From assembly GCA_003662205.1 (NCBI GenBank), contig QMXQ01000003.1, forward strand, positions 1 to 24,513: a stretch of 24,513 nt of DNA, in the 5' to 3' direction. This document shows positions 7,359 to 15,173 of the stretch, one piece after another. Within the stretch, counting starts at the first letter, position 1. Each line of letters begins with the position of its first letter. The translations under genes were made by a program, and so were the position numbers. The notes under the pieces are model-generated. The model was not told where the DNA came from. It saw only the letters and a list, made by a program, of their open reading frames with translations, and made no database searches. The stretch is from Candidatus Bathyarchaeota archaeon. GTDB lineage: Archaea > Thermoproteota > Bathyarchaeia > TCS64.

Positions 7359-8888
7359 CTAGCTCGCGGAGGCCGCCTCTTCCTCCCTCAGCTTCTTCCT
7401 GAAGGACTCGACGTCGAAGAGGGGCGTGAGCTTGGCCGCCTCTAGGGGCTGGGCGAACTTCTCCTCCACGGACCGCCGGTGGAGGGTGTTCATGGAGCAG
7501 AAGGGAATGATCCTTCCGTCGGGCACCGCGTAGTGGATGACGCAGCGGCTCACACGCTCCAAGTCGAAGTTGTACGGGTCCATGAAGTGCATCGCGCCGA
7601 TCATGATCATCCTGTGGTGGAGGTCGCTGAGGCTCTTGTAGTCGCCGCTCCGGATCACCGGCAGGATGTACTTGCGGAGGATGCCGAAGTCGATGTTCTT
7701 TAGGGCGGCGGTGGCGATCGCCATCTTCGCGCGCGTCTTGTGCCCCTCCTCGATCTTCCTGGAAGCCGCCTCGATGGCTTCCAGGAAGTCGTCAACGTCG
7801 AAGTATTCGGTTATGGGCGCCACCTTGTCCCCCTCCGCGATCAGGTAGGTGGCCATGCCGCAGTGGGGATGGGTGCTGAACTCGACGTATCTGCGCCCCT
7901 TGAGCTTCCCCACGAATCGGGCGAAGGGGACGACCGTCGGGACCGGGTACCAGTCCTTCTGCTTGATGAGGCCGTCGGTCTGCTCCTCGGCCAGCCGCAT
8001 GAGGTCGGGGATGGTTATGCGCATCTTCTCCCGCTCCTTCTCGTTGATGCGGCCGGTGATGGCGACGGGCTGGAAGTTGACGGCCCTGATGACATCGCGG
8101 TGCTCGATGGCGAAGCGGATGATGTCGCCGATCTGGTCGTCGTTAACCCCACCGACGAGGACGGGGACGAGGACGACGCTCCTGAAACCGCCCGCCTTCA
8201 GGTTGGCGAGGGCCCTCTTCTTGATGTCAAACAGATCGAAGCCCCGGGCCACGATATAGGGCTCGGGGGTGACGCCGTCAAACTGGAGGTAGACGGTGCT
8301 GACCCCGGCCTTCTTCAGGGTCCGGCAGTACTCGACGCTCTCCGCCATCCTTATGCCGTTGGAGTTGACCTCCACATGGCGGAACCCCAGCTCCTTCGCC
8401 ATCCTGACCAGCTCCGGGAGGTCGTCGCGCACCGTGGGCTCGCCGCCGCTGAACTGGAGGGCGGGCGGCGCGATGGGGGAGTTCGCGAGCAGGTTCTCCA
8501 GCATCCCCCTGATCTCCTCCCGCGTGGGCTCGTAGAGGTAGCCGGCGGCCCCCGCGTGGGCGAAGCAGATGGGGCACCGGAGGTTGCAGCGGTTGGTGAC
8601 GTCTATGATGGCGAGGACCGTGTGGGATTTGTGCTCGGGGCATATGCCGCAGTCATACGGGCAGCCCCTCTCCGACTTGGTCCTCGGGTTGTCCAGCTTT
8701 GTGCCGAGGCGCTCGAACTCCGCCGCCCTCTTGTACTGCTCGTAGTCGCCCCAGTAGAGGTCTGTGAACTCGCCGTGGTCGGGGCAGGTCTTCCTCAGGT
8801 ATACCTTCCCGTCTTCCTCGTAGATGGTAGCGGCTATCACCCTCAGGCATTCGGGACAGAGGCTCTCCGTCTGCTTGATCTCGTTCAC
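7359..8888 (-). CDS. tes: Tetraether lipid synthase (radical SAM, Tes/MJ0619 family)
   Basis: 509 residues. This matches the radical-SAM family typified by Methanocaldococcus jannaschii MJ0619, shown to couple two archaeol phytanyl chains into biphytanyl (tetraether) lipids. In order: an N-terminal metal site with CPEC (11-14) and TCPDHG (C35), the accessory cluster motif GCPYDCGICPEH (75-86), the radical SAM motif C101-x3-C105-x2-C108 within VTNRCNLRCPICFAHAG, the SAM-binding FSGGEPTVRDDL, and a C-terminal Cys-rich end (CVIHYAVPDGRIIPFCSM). The chosen start is GTG at 8886-8888, preceded by a GGTG ribosome site. A longer TTG start at 8924 lies too close to the AT-rich box at about 8931-8945 to be likely. 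Clusters in this family catalyse sp3 C-C bond formation at the membrane. The gene is divergent from a TrmB-type regulator. Confidence 0.85.
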   Translation of the reverse strand: MNEIKQTESLCPECLRVIAATIYEEDGKVYLRKTCPDHGEFTDLYWGDYEQYKRAAEFERLGTKLDNPRTKSERGCPYDCGICPEHKSHTVLAIIDVTNRCNLRCPICFAHAGAAGYLYEPTREEIRGMLENLLANSPIAPPALQFSGGEPTVRDDLPELVRMAKELGFRHVEVNSNGIRMAESVEYCRTLKKAGVSTVYLQFDGVTPEPYIVARGFDLFDIKKRALANLKAGGFRSVVLVPVLVGGVNDDQIGDIIRFAIEHRDVIRAVNFQPVAITGRINEKEREKMRITIPDLMRLAEEQTDGLIKQKDWYPVPTVVPFARFVGKLKGRRYVEFSTHPHCGMATYLIAEGDKVAPITEYFDVDDFLEAIEAASRKIEEGHKTRAKMAIATAALKNIDFGILRKYILPVIRSGDYKSLSDLHHRMIMIGAMHFMDPYNFDLERVSRCVIHYAVPDGRIIPFCSMNTLHRRSVEEKFAQPLEAAKLTPLFDVESFRKKLREEEAASAS

Positions 8889-9040
8889 CGCTCCCACCCT
8901 GCTGATGCTATGATCGAACCCCAAGGCGGTTATTTTAAAATTATCTAAGGTTTCACCTTCTAGTTGGTGGGTATCACCACCGATAGAGGTAAATATCCGC
9001 CGCGAGGAGATTATACTGGTCGTTCCGCTTGACGGATCCT
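8889..9040. promoter_or_regulatory. Divergent promoter region between tes and TrmB-like gene
   Basis: A 152-bp spacer with one promoter for each direction. On the minus strand an AT-rich stretch at about 8931-8945 (TTTTAAAATA) fits a box A for tes. On the plus strand GTAAATAT at 8990-8997 fits a box A for the regulator gene. Between them lies a short imperfect dyad, GGTGG-gtatca-CCACC (8966-8981), which might be a regulator site. The promoter calls rest on spacing and composition only. Confidence 0.45.
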
Positions 9041-9805
9041 ATGGTCGGCGTGAGGGTCGAGAGGGCGCTGAGGGAGATCGGCCTCACGGAGTATGAGAGC
9101 CTTGCCTATCTCGCGCTCGTAAAGTCGGGGGAGTTGACCGCGGGAAAGATAAGCGAGTCGACCTCGATCCCCTACTCCAAGGTCTACAGCGTCCTCGACA
9201 GCCTTGAGCGGAAGGGCTGGGTCGAGGTCAAGGGCGGCCGCCCGAGGCTCTACTATCCCAAGTCCCCTGTGGAGGCCCTGAGGGCGGAGCGCCTCCGGCT
9301 GGAGAACCGGTTCGATCAGTACCGGGATCTCATCGTCGCCGAGCTCCAGCCCCTCTACGAGCGCAGGGAGATCAAGGAGAAGCCCGAGATCTGGATCATC
9401 CGGGGGGAGGCGAACATCGCCTCCAACATCAAGGAGATCCTCGGCCGCGTGAAGCGGGAGCTCATGGTCGCCCTGCCGCGCATACCGCCGGAGCTGTTCC
9501 GCATGGTCTTCCCTTCCTTCGAGCTGCTCCGGGACAAGAGGGTCGACATCCACCTGCTGACGACGAAGAATGCCCTATCCTCAGTCCAGGCCTACATGCG
9601 TCACATCGCGGAGCTGCGGGTGAGGGAGGATATGTTCGGGGGCGGTGTGGTCGCCGACGGGCAGGAGACCCTACTCTTCCTGGGTCAGGGCGTCACCGAG
9701 CATCAGACCCTGGCCATCTGGTCTGACCATGTCGGCCTCACGATGATCGCGAAGATCTACTTCGAGCACCTCTGGAACACGGCTGAGCCCTACTCGCCGC
9801 CCTAG
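9041..9805 (+). CDS. TrmB-family transcriptional regulator
   Basis: About 254 residues. An N-terminal winged helix (about 1-75) carries the TrmB signature: LREIGLTEYESLAYLALVKSG, then GKISESTSIPYSKVYSVLDSLERKGWVEV and the wing GGRPRLYYP. A helical linker (90-115) leads to a C-terminal domain of the effector-binding type seen in the shorter TrmB-like proteins (EIWIIRGEANI, then strands and HVGLTMIAKIYFEHLW). Some TrmB proteins bind sugars, but the ligand here is unknown. The chosen start is ATG 9041; a TTG at 9029 in the same frame is an alternative. It is divergent from tes, so tes or the regulator itself is the most likely target. Its TAG stop overlaps the M16 stop in the palindrome CTAG (9802-9805). 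Confidence 0.87.
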   Translation: MVGVRVERALREIGLTEYESLAYLALVKSGELTAGKISESTSIPYSKVYSVLDSLERKGWVEVKGGRPRLYYPKSPVEALRAERLRLENRFDQYRDLIVAELQPLYERREIKEKPEIWIIRGEANIASNIKEILGRVKRELMVALPRIPPELFRMVFPSFELLRDKRVDIHLLTTKNALSSVQAYMRHIAELRVREDMFGGGVVADGQETLLFLGQGVTEHQTLAIWSDHVGLTMIAKIYFEHLWNTAEPYSPP

Positions 9806-11067
9806 ACGAACTTCTCGATTTTGGCTGCCGTATCCTCGGGTAGGCCGAGGGCTATGACTGAGACCCGCCGCCTATTGAATATCCTCTCTGCTAGTGCCTC
9901 GATCTCGTCGAGGGTTACTGCTTCGAGGTCTCCTATGATCTCGTCGATGGTCTGAACTCTCCCGAGCCTGAGGGCGGAGACGCCTAGGAGGCGCATGCGG
10001 GCTGTGCTGCTCTCCATGTTGAGGGTGAGCTCGCCTACGGTCTTGTGCTTGACCTTCTCCAGATCCTCGGGTTCGAGCCCGCCAGTTCTGATGTTTTCCA
10101 ACTCCCTTAGGGTGATGTCGAGGACCTCCTCTACCTTCGACCTGCTCGTCCCCGCGAAAACCCCGAACAGGCCGCAGTCCTTCAGGGATAGGGTGTGCGT
10201 GTATATGGAGTAAACAAGCCCCTTTTTCTCCCTCACCTCTTGGAACAGCCTTGAGCTCGACCCCCTCCCGAGGTGGGAGCTCAAAAGGGTTAAAGCGCGC
10301 CGCGACCGGTCCCCATACGCCGAACCCTCCGAGACGATGCATATCTGGACCTGGCTCGTGTCACGCTCGAAGAACCTCACGCTCCTGCGATATGCGGGGG
10401 CTAGGCGCGACGGCGGAACGCCCTCCCTTTTTTCAGTCATGTACCTCTCTAGGGTCCCCACGAAATCGTCGTGGTTTACGGCTCCAGCGGCCGCGACCAC
10501 GATCCTCCGAGGCGTGTAGTGCCTGCGGAAATATTCTTCTATCTCATCTTTCGATAGCTGGCTGACGGTTTCCTTGGTCCCCAGAACGGGATAACCCGCG
10601 GGGTTCCCCTCCCAGACGGACTCCGTGCACAGGTCGCGTATCAGGCTCTCGGGGGTGTCCTCCTTTCTGCTTATCTCCTCAAGCACGACCTGCCTCTCTC
10701 GCTCGATGTCCTCTGCCTTCAGCAGCGAGTTTTACAGCATGTCCGAGATCACGTCCACGGCCAGCTCCGTGTCCCTCTCAAGAACTCTCGCCGTGAAGCA
10801 GGTGAGGTCGCGGTCCGTGAAGGCGTTGAGGTATCCGCCCCTCGCCTCTATGACCGTCGAGATCTCCTCCGCTGACCGTTTCTCCGTCCCCTTGAACAGC
10901 AGGTGCTCGATGAAGTGAGAGCACCCCTGGATCGATTCATCCTCGTCCCTTGAACCCACGTCAACCCAGAACCCGATCGACACCGACCTACGGTCCGGCA
11001 GGGTCTCGGTAACGACTCGGACGCCGTTCGACAACTTGTCTTCAACGACGCTCTGGGAGAAGGGCAC
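9802..11067 (-). pseudogene. M16 family zinc peptidase, interrupted by in-frame TAA
   Basis: An insulinase/processing-peptidase-like protein of about 420 residues, split by one stop codon in an otherwise continuous frame. The upstream part (11067 down to 10735) has LSNGVRVVTETLPDRRSVSI and the HxxEH motif HFIEH (51-55). It ends SDML, then TAA at 10732-10734, and the same frame resumes NSLLKAEDIERERQVVLEEI. The third zinc ligand, the first or second Glu of VLEEI about 76 residues after HxxEH, lies beyond the stop, so the short product should not bind zinc normally. The rest is a standard M16 C-terminal domain. The chosen start is GTG 11065-11067 with AAGGAG 9 nt upstream; GTG 11103 is also in frame but lies next to the TATA box. 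A base substitution or sequencing error could explain the stop. Confidence 0.85.
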
Positions 11068-11274
11068 TCTAGACAGCTCCTTAAGCCAGGGAAAAGGATT
11101 CACGCGTCAATATAAACAGTCTCCTATCCGCCGCTATAACTTTGAACGTCAACAGACTTGGATAGGGTTGATGTCCATCACGGATCCAAGGCGGTCGCCG
11201 GAGCCGCATTATGGTTGCTCTTCATGTCCATACGCCCCTTCCTTTAAAAGGGAGTTCTGGATGAAGGCTCGAAA

Positions 11275-11330
11275 ATCTTTGATGCCTTATAAAATATATT
11301 GTTTCAACTTTATAGACGTGAACCATGTCC
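11275..11330. repeat. 56-bp near-repeat, copy A
   Basis: The block runs from ATCTTTGATGCCTTATAAAA to GAACCATGTCC. Without gaps, 43 of 56 positions match the block at 19205-19260. On the plus strand it looks like a promoter, with CCTTATAAAA as box A. On the minus strand its right end encodes the last residues (GHGSRL) and stop of the winged-helix gene, followed by a T-rich 3' flank. Copy B on the same strand also reads GHGS. It could be a duplicated gene end with its 3' signal, or a repeated promoter-like element. Confidence 0.55.
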
Positions 11331-12083
11331 AACATCTTCCCCACACCGAAGAACCCTCGCTAGCTGCCTTCCCTCCTCGGTTAGCACGTAAACTACCTCG
11401 TCGCCGGAGGTCAAGCCTAGGAGGCTTAGAAGCCTCGATTTGAGGTTAAGCGACCTCCGTTCTTGAACTATCAAGGTCGAGCCCCGGAGCTGGTTTAAGC
11501 GGCTCGAAAGAACCCGGTTTAGATCGTCGTCCGTCGGCTCCAGCCGTCTTCTTAGTTCCTTCCTGTTCATCTCGCCTCCAGCCTCAAATAGCTCTCTCAG
11601 CATCCTAGCGAAGAGGAACTCTTCTTCTGAGCATCCGAGAGTTCGCAGCCCGGGGGGTTTGTCCCGGTCAAAAGTCAGCTCATCCTCAAAGCGGGAGGGC
11701 TCTTCTATGATGTTCGGTAAGTTCTTTGCGATCTTTACGCCGATCTCCGTGATCCTCCACATGTCGAAGGTATACTTGCCGTCATACTCCAGAGTGGTCG
11801 GCTTTCCGCGCTCCGCGTCCTTTAGAACGAGCCCCGCATCGAGGAGGGAGCGTAGCCACCCATTGATCTCCTTTTTACTGAGCCTGATCCCGAGGACGCC
11901 AAGTTTCGTCTGTATATCGAGGGTTGTCAGGGACTCGAACTTTCTCTCCTCGAAGAGGACTTTGAAGATCCTCCTTGCATTCCTGCTCCTCAAGGGCTTG
12001 AGATAGGTGTCAAAGAGGACGTCAAAGTCTGTTTCGTTCATTGGGAAACCATCGTCTTCTCTAGATTTCATTATATTTACCAT
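11310..12083 (-). CDS. Predicted DNA-binding protein with two winged-helix domains
   Basis: 257 residues, not a family I can name. The first half (about 20-125) reads as a winged helix: helices around RSRNARRIFKVLFEERK and DIQTKLGVLGIRLSKKEINGWLRSLLDAGLVLKD, then a wing ending YTFDMWRITEIGVKIAKNL. The second half (about 145-245) repeats that plan, with EEEFLFARMLRELFEAGG, MNRKELRRRLEP and a final YVLTEEGRQLARVL helix. There is no membrane segment or enzyme motif, so a transcription regulator is most likely. The chosen start is ATG at 12081-12083 because a 25-bp palindrome with a TTTAATATT box lies immediately upstream; a longer TTG start at 12140 would place the palindrome inside the gene. 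The last residues overlap a 56-bp repeat. Confidence 0.65.
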   Translation of the reverse strand: MVNIMKSREDDGFPMNETDFDVLFDTYLKPLRSRNARRIFKVLFEERKFESLTTLDIQTKLGVLGIRLSKKEINGWLRSLLDAGLVLKDAERGKPTTLEYDGKYTFDMWRITEIGVKIAKNLPNIIEEPSRFEDELTFDRDKPPGLRTLGCSEEEFLFARMLRELFEAGGEMNRKELRRRLEPTDDDLNRVLSSRLNQLRGSTLIVQERRSLNLKSRLLSLLGLTSGDEVVYVLTEEGRQLARVLRCGEDVGHGSRL

Positions 12084-12089
12084 GGTTTC

Positions 12090-12114
12090 AATATTCAGAA
12101 ATTTTCTGAATATT
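12090..12114. promoter_or_regulatory. Perfect 12-bp palindrome, likely operator
   Basis: AATATTCAGAAA-t-TTTCTGAATATT is a perfect 12-bp inverted repeat around one base. It sits 7 bp upstream of the ATG of the winged-helix gene and overlaps its TTTAATATT box A (minus strand, about 12110-12118). Its length, symmetry and position fit a homodimer operator, and autoregulation by the gene it precedes is the simplest reading. Because it is AT-rich inside GC-rich DNA, part of the signal may be ordinary promoter composition. Confidence 0.65.
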
Positions 12115-12212
12115 AAACTTTCCTCTGGATGTGTCCCCAACGCCGATTAGGGCGGAGATAGAGGCAAGAGGATATATGTTTAATCGATGGAATCTAATCC
12201 AGTGGTTCGAAC

Positions 12213-13217
12213 GTGAGCAAGCCCAAAGTGTATGTGACGAGACAGCTTTTCGACGAGGCGCTGGGGATCCTAGAGCGACATGCCGAGGTCGAGGTCTTTG
12301 ATGGCGTCGATAATCCTGCGCCCAGGGATCTGATCTTGTCGAAGGTGAGAGAGGTTGATGGGCTGTTGTGCCTCCTCACGGACAAGATCGATTCCGAGGT
12401 CATAGAAGCGGGGAGGAATCTTAAGGTGATCAGCAACTACGCCGTGGGTTTCAACAACATCGACGTGGAGGCGGCGACCAGGCACGGGATCTATGTCACG
12501 AACACGCCTGGAATCCTCACCGAGACTACGGCGGACTGCGCGTGGGCCCTCTTGCTCGCCATCGCTAGGCGGATTGCGGAGGCTGACCGTAGCATTCGGG
12601 CCGGAAAATGGGTCCACGCCTGGGGGCCGCGGATGTTCCTGGGCTCGGATGTCCATGGAAAGACTCTGGGGATCGTGGGCCTGGGGCGCATAGGTTCGGC
12701 GGTGGCGAAGCGGGCCAAGGGGTTCGACATGAACGTCATCTACTACGACGTGAGAAGAAGGGAGGACTTGGAGGAAAAGCTCGGGATCACCTTCAAGAGC
12801 CTCGAGGAGGTCCTATCCGAGGCCGATTTCGTCACCGTCCACGTTCCGCTGACCAAAGGGACCTATCACATGATCGGGCGGAGAGAGCTCTCCATGATGA
12901 AGAAGAGCGCCTACCTGATCAATACCTCCCGAGGTCCCGTCATCGACGAGGCGGAGCTCTATTCGGCCCTGAAGGAAGGCGTCATCGCCGGGGCGGCCTT
13001 GGACGTCTTTGAGCAGGAGCCCCTCGATCCCAATAGCCCGCTCTTGGAGCTGGAGAACGTCGTGCTCACGCCTCACATCGCCAGCGCGAGCGTCGAGACC
13101 CGGACCAAGATGGCCGTTGTCGCCGCGACCAACCTCGTCAGCGTCCTCAGGGGAGAGGAGCCGCCGAACCTTGTGAACCCCGAGGTCAAAAAGATAAGAC
13201 CATTAAGATCGCAGTAA
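12213..13217 (+). CDS. gyaR: D-isomer-specific 2-hydroxyacid dehydrogenase (glyoxylate/hydroxypyruvate reductase-like)
   Basis: 334 residues, full length. The N-terminal and C-terminal parts form the catalytic domain (NYAVGFNNIDVEAATRHGIYV; HIASASVETR) and the middle is the Rossmann domain, with GLGRIG at 156-161 and an acidic end of the second strand (YYDVRRRED) favouring NAD. The catalytic residues Arg240 (NTSRGPVID), Glu269 (DVFEQEPL) and His288 (LTPHIASAS) are all present. The protein most resembles archaeal glyoxylate reductases, which reduce glyoxylate or hydroxypyruvate; D-lactate or phosphoglycerate activity cannot be excluded. The start is GTG 12213, about 30 bp after an ATATATGTTTAA box, so the transcript may be nearly leaderless. 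The larA-family gene follows on the same strand after 54 bp. Confidence 0.88.
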   Translation: MSKPKVYVTRQLFDEALGILERHAEVEVFDGVDNPAPRDLILSKVREVDGLLCLLTDKIDSEVIEAGRNLKVISNYAVGFNNIDVEAATRHGIYVTNTPGILTETTADCAWALLLAIARRIAEADRSIRAGKWVHAWGPRMFLGSDVHGKTLGIVGLGRIGSAVAKRAKGFDMNVIYYDVRRREDLEEKLGITFKSLEEVLSEADFVTVHVPLTKGTYHMIGRRELSMMKKSAYLINTSRGPVIDEAELYSALKEGVIAGAALDVFEQEPLDPNSPLLELENVVLTPHIASASVETRTKMAVVAATNLVSVLRGEEPPNLVNPEVKKIRPLRSQ

Positions 13218-13271
13218 CAGCCCTCCTTTTCCAATTTAATGAACGCCTTTTTATTCTCTCAAAGTTAAATT

Positions 13272-14552
13272 ATGAGCGACATGAGGATCACCATCCCCTA
13301 CGGTAAAGATGACACCGTCCAGATGGATGCACCCGATGAAAACCTAGCCTGGGTGATAGACAGAAAACACAAGCCCGCTCTCAAGAACCCTGTCTCCGCT
13401 TTAAAAGCGGCGCTGAGGAACCCCATCTCCTCCCAGCCTCTTGGTGAACTCGCGAAAGGCGCAGGGAGGGTTGTTATACTTGTGGACGACAACACGAGGC
13501 CCACCCCTCAGCACCTGATCCTCCCGCCGATCCTAGACGAGCTAAACGGGGCGGGCGTCCCCGACGCGGACATTGAGGTCATCATAGCTCTCGGCACCCA
13601 CAGGAAGATGACGGAGGACGAGATCGAGAAGAGATTCGGTAGGACGGTGGCGCGGCGTGTGCGGATCAGCAACTTCGACTGCCACGACGCGGAGAACCTG
13701 GTTAACATCGGCAGGACGGCGTCGGGCGTCGAGGTGATCGTCAGCAAGAGGGTCCATTCGGCTGATCTCATCATCGGCGTCGGCAACATAGTCCCCCACT
13801 GCTACGCGGGCTGGGCTGGAGGCGGGAAGATCGTGCAGCCCGGCGTCTGCGGCGTCGAGACCATCGAGGCCACCCACATCGTCGCGGGGAAGACTCGCCC
13901 CATCTCCAGCCTCGTCGGCTCCCTGGACCACACGGCCAGGAGGATGATCGACGAGATTGCACTTCAGGTGGGGCTGAGGTTCATCGTTAACACGATCCTC
14001 AACGAGGACGACGAGGTCGCCGACTTCGTGGTGGGCCACCCGATAGAGGCCTTCCATAGGGGCGTTGAGTTGGCGAGGGAGATCTACTGCCCCGAGATCC
14101 CTGCCCTAGCTGACATTGTCGTCGTCTCCAGCTATCCCGCCGACCTCGAATACTGGCAGGCCTCGAAGCCCGCCGACTACGCCTGCCTCGGCGTGAAGAA
14201 GGGCGGCGTCATCATCCTCGTGACCCCGAGCCCCGAGGGCGTCGCGTCGGTCCACCCCGAGCTGAGGGAGCTGGGGCTTCTCAGCTACGATGAGGTGGTC
14301 GCGGCATACGAGCGTGACGAGATCCAGGACCACATAGCGGCGGCGGCTCTGATGCTCCACTCCCAGATCAGGGAGCACGCCGAGGTCATCTGCGTCTCCC
14401 ACGGCATGACCAAAGAAGACAAGAAGGCCCTCGGATTCGTCCACGCGGATACGGTTCAGGAGGCTCTGGAGTTGGCCTTCTTAGCCCGAGGAAGGGAGGC
14501 GAAGGTCGGGGTCATGAAGTGCGGTGACATTATGCCGATAATTATCAAGTAG
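13272..14552 (+). CDS. larA: LarA-family nickel-pincer lactate racemase-like protein
   Basis: 426 residues, full length. LarA enzymes racemise or epimerise 2-hydroxyacids by hydride transfer through a nickel-pincer nucleotide bound to a Lys. The key residues are visible at the expected spacing: D73 and R76 in VDDNTRPTP, H110 in ALGTHRKMT, H176 in VPHCYAG, K186 in AGGGKIVQPG (the cofactor Lys), and H202 in ATHIVAG. The C-terminal domain (IVVVSSYPADLEYWQASKP, then ICVSHGMTKED) is typical. The substrate need not be lactate, since the family has many 2-hydroxyacid specificities. Cofactor-synthesis genes larB, larC and larE are not in the window. The start is ATG 13272; CTTTTTATTC about 25 bp upstream suggests a leaderless transcript of its own. 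Confidence 0.9.
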   Translation: MSDMRITIPYGKDDTVQMDAPDENLAWVIDRKHKPALKNPVSALKAALRNPISSQPLGELAKGAGRVVILVDDNTRPTPQHLILPPILDELNGAGVPDADIEVIIALGTHRKMTEDEIEKRFGRTVARRVRISNFDCHDAENLVNIGRTASGVEVIVSKRVHSADLIIGVGNIVPHCYAGWAGGGKIVQPGVCGVETIEATHIVAGKTRPISSLVGSLDHTARRMIDEIALQVGLRFIVNTILNEDDEVADFVVGHPIEAFHRGVELAREIYCPEIPALADIVVVSSYPADLEYWQASKPADYACLGVKKGGVIILVTPSPEGVASVHPELRELGLLSYDEVVAAYERDEIQDHIAAAALMLHSQIREHAEVICVSHGMTKEDKKALGFVHADTVQEALELAFLARGREAKVGVMKCGDIMPIIIK

Positions 14553-14699
14553 CTGGGTTTTTGTATGTGTGGTGCGGGGACATGAGCTAATAGCGTTCTC
14601 TACTAGAAGCATGACGCGAACATTAGACGCTGTGGAAAGGTTTAACAATACAATAAGTTAAAATGCGCCTTTAAGAAAGAGGTGGATAGGGGTTAAAGG

Positions 14700-15097
14700 A
14701 TGTTTGAGGACCTCATGGATCGCATTCTCGCCATGAGCCCCAGGTGCGAATGGTGGGATACACAAAGGGTCTCGGCTACCCCACCATCCAGAAAGCGAGG
14801 GAGGGCCTCGAATCGCTTGACCCCAGGGACGACAGAGCCTTCCACCACCTCATAGCGCCAACCATCACGGGCAGTCTTACGAGACTCACCGAGTTCGGTG
14901 ATTTCAGCATTGCCGTCGCGCGCTTCAGCAGGCTGGACTTATACTTCACGAAGTATGAAAACCATATCCTGATCGTCTCAACAGATCCCGGCCCTATTGA
15001 TCCTATTATGAGCGAGTTAGAGCAGCTACTGGGTCTGAGCACTAACGTCGAGAAGCCATATCAACAGGAACATTCTAACCTTTCGGGAACAGCATAG
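14700..15097 (+). pseudogene. Roadblock/LC7-like small protein, frameshifted near its start
   Basis: Two frames join into one protein of about 132 residues. The first runs from ATG 14700 (MFEDLMDRILAMSP) and then changes to unrelated sequence; the second carries VRMVGYTKGLGYP onward to the end at 15097. Adding one G to the GG at 14743-14744 gives SPRVRMVGYTKG, the usual SPxVxxVG start of archaeal Roadblock/LC7-like domains. Later strands (DFSIAVARFSRLDLYF, then NHILIVSTD) fit that fold. Read alone, the second frame could start at GTG 14744 and lose the first helix. Such proteins often bind small GTPases, but no GTPase gene is near. Loss of one base by sequencing error or mutation is likely. 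The upstream 147 bp hold no gene, only AT-rich promoter-like sequence (TTTAACAATACAATAAG). Confidence 0.65.
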
Positions 15098-15173
15098 AAC
15101 AAGCCTCCTCAGACCCCCTAAGGCGCGACGATAATATCCTCACCCCCAGTCCTGCCGACGAATTATATTCCTC

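Noticed and set aside
7740..8948. Long open frame antisense to tes (402 codons)
   Set aside because: Shadow in a GC-rich gene; the tes strand has all motifs.
10732..10734. Recoded amino acid at the M16 stop
   Set aside because: The codon is TAA, not TAG (pyrrolysine) or TGA (selenocysteine), and there is no insertion element visible.
13233..13271. AATTTAA and TTAAATT inverted repeat before larA
   Set aside because: Seven AT-only bases with a 25-nt spacer are expected by chance in an archaeal promoter.
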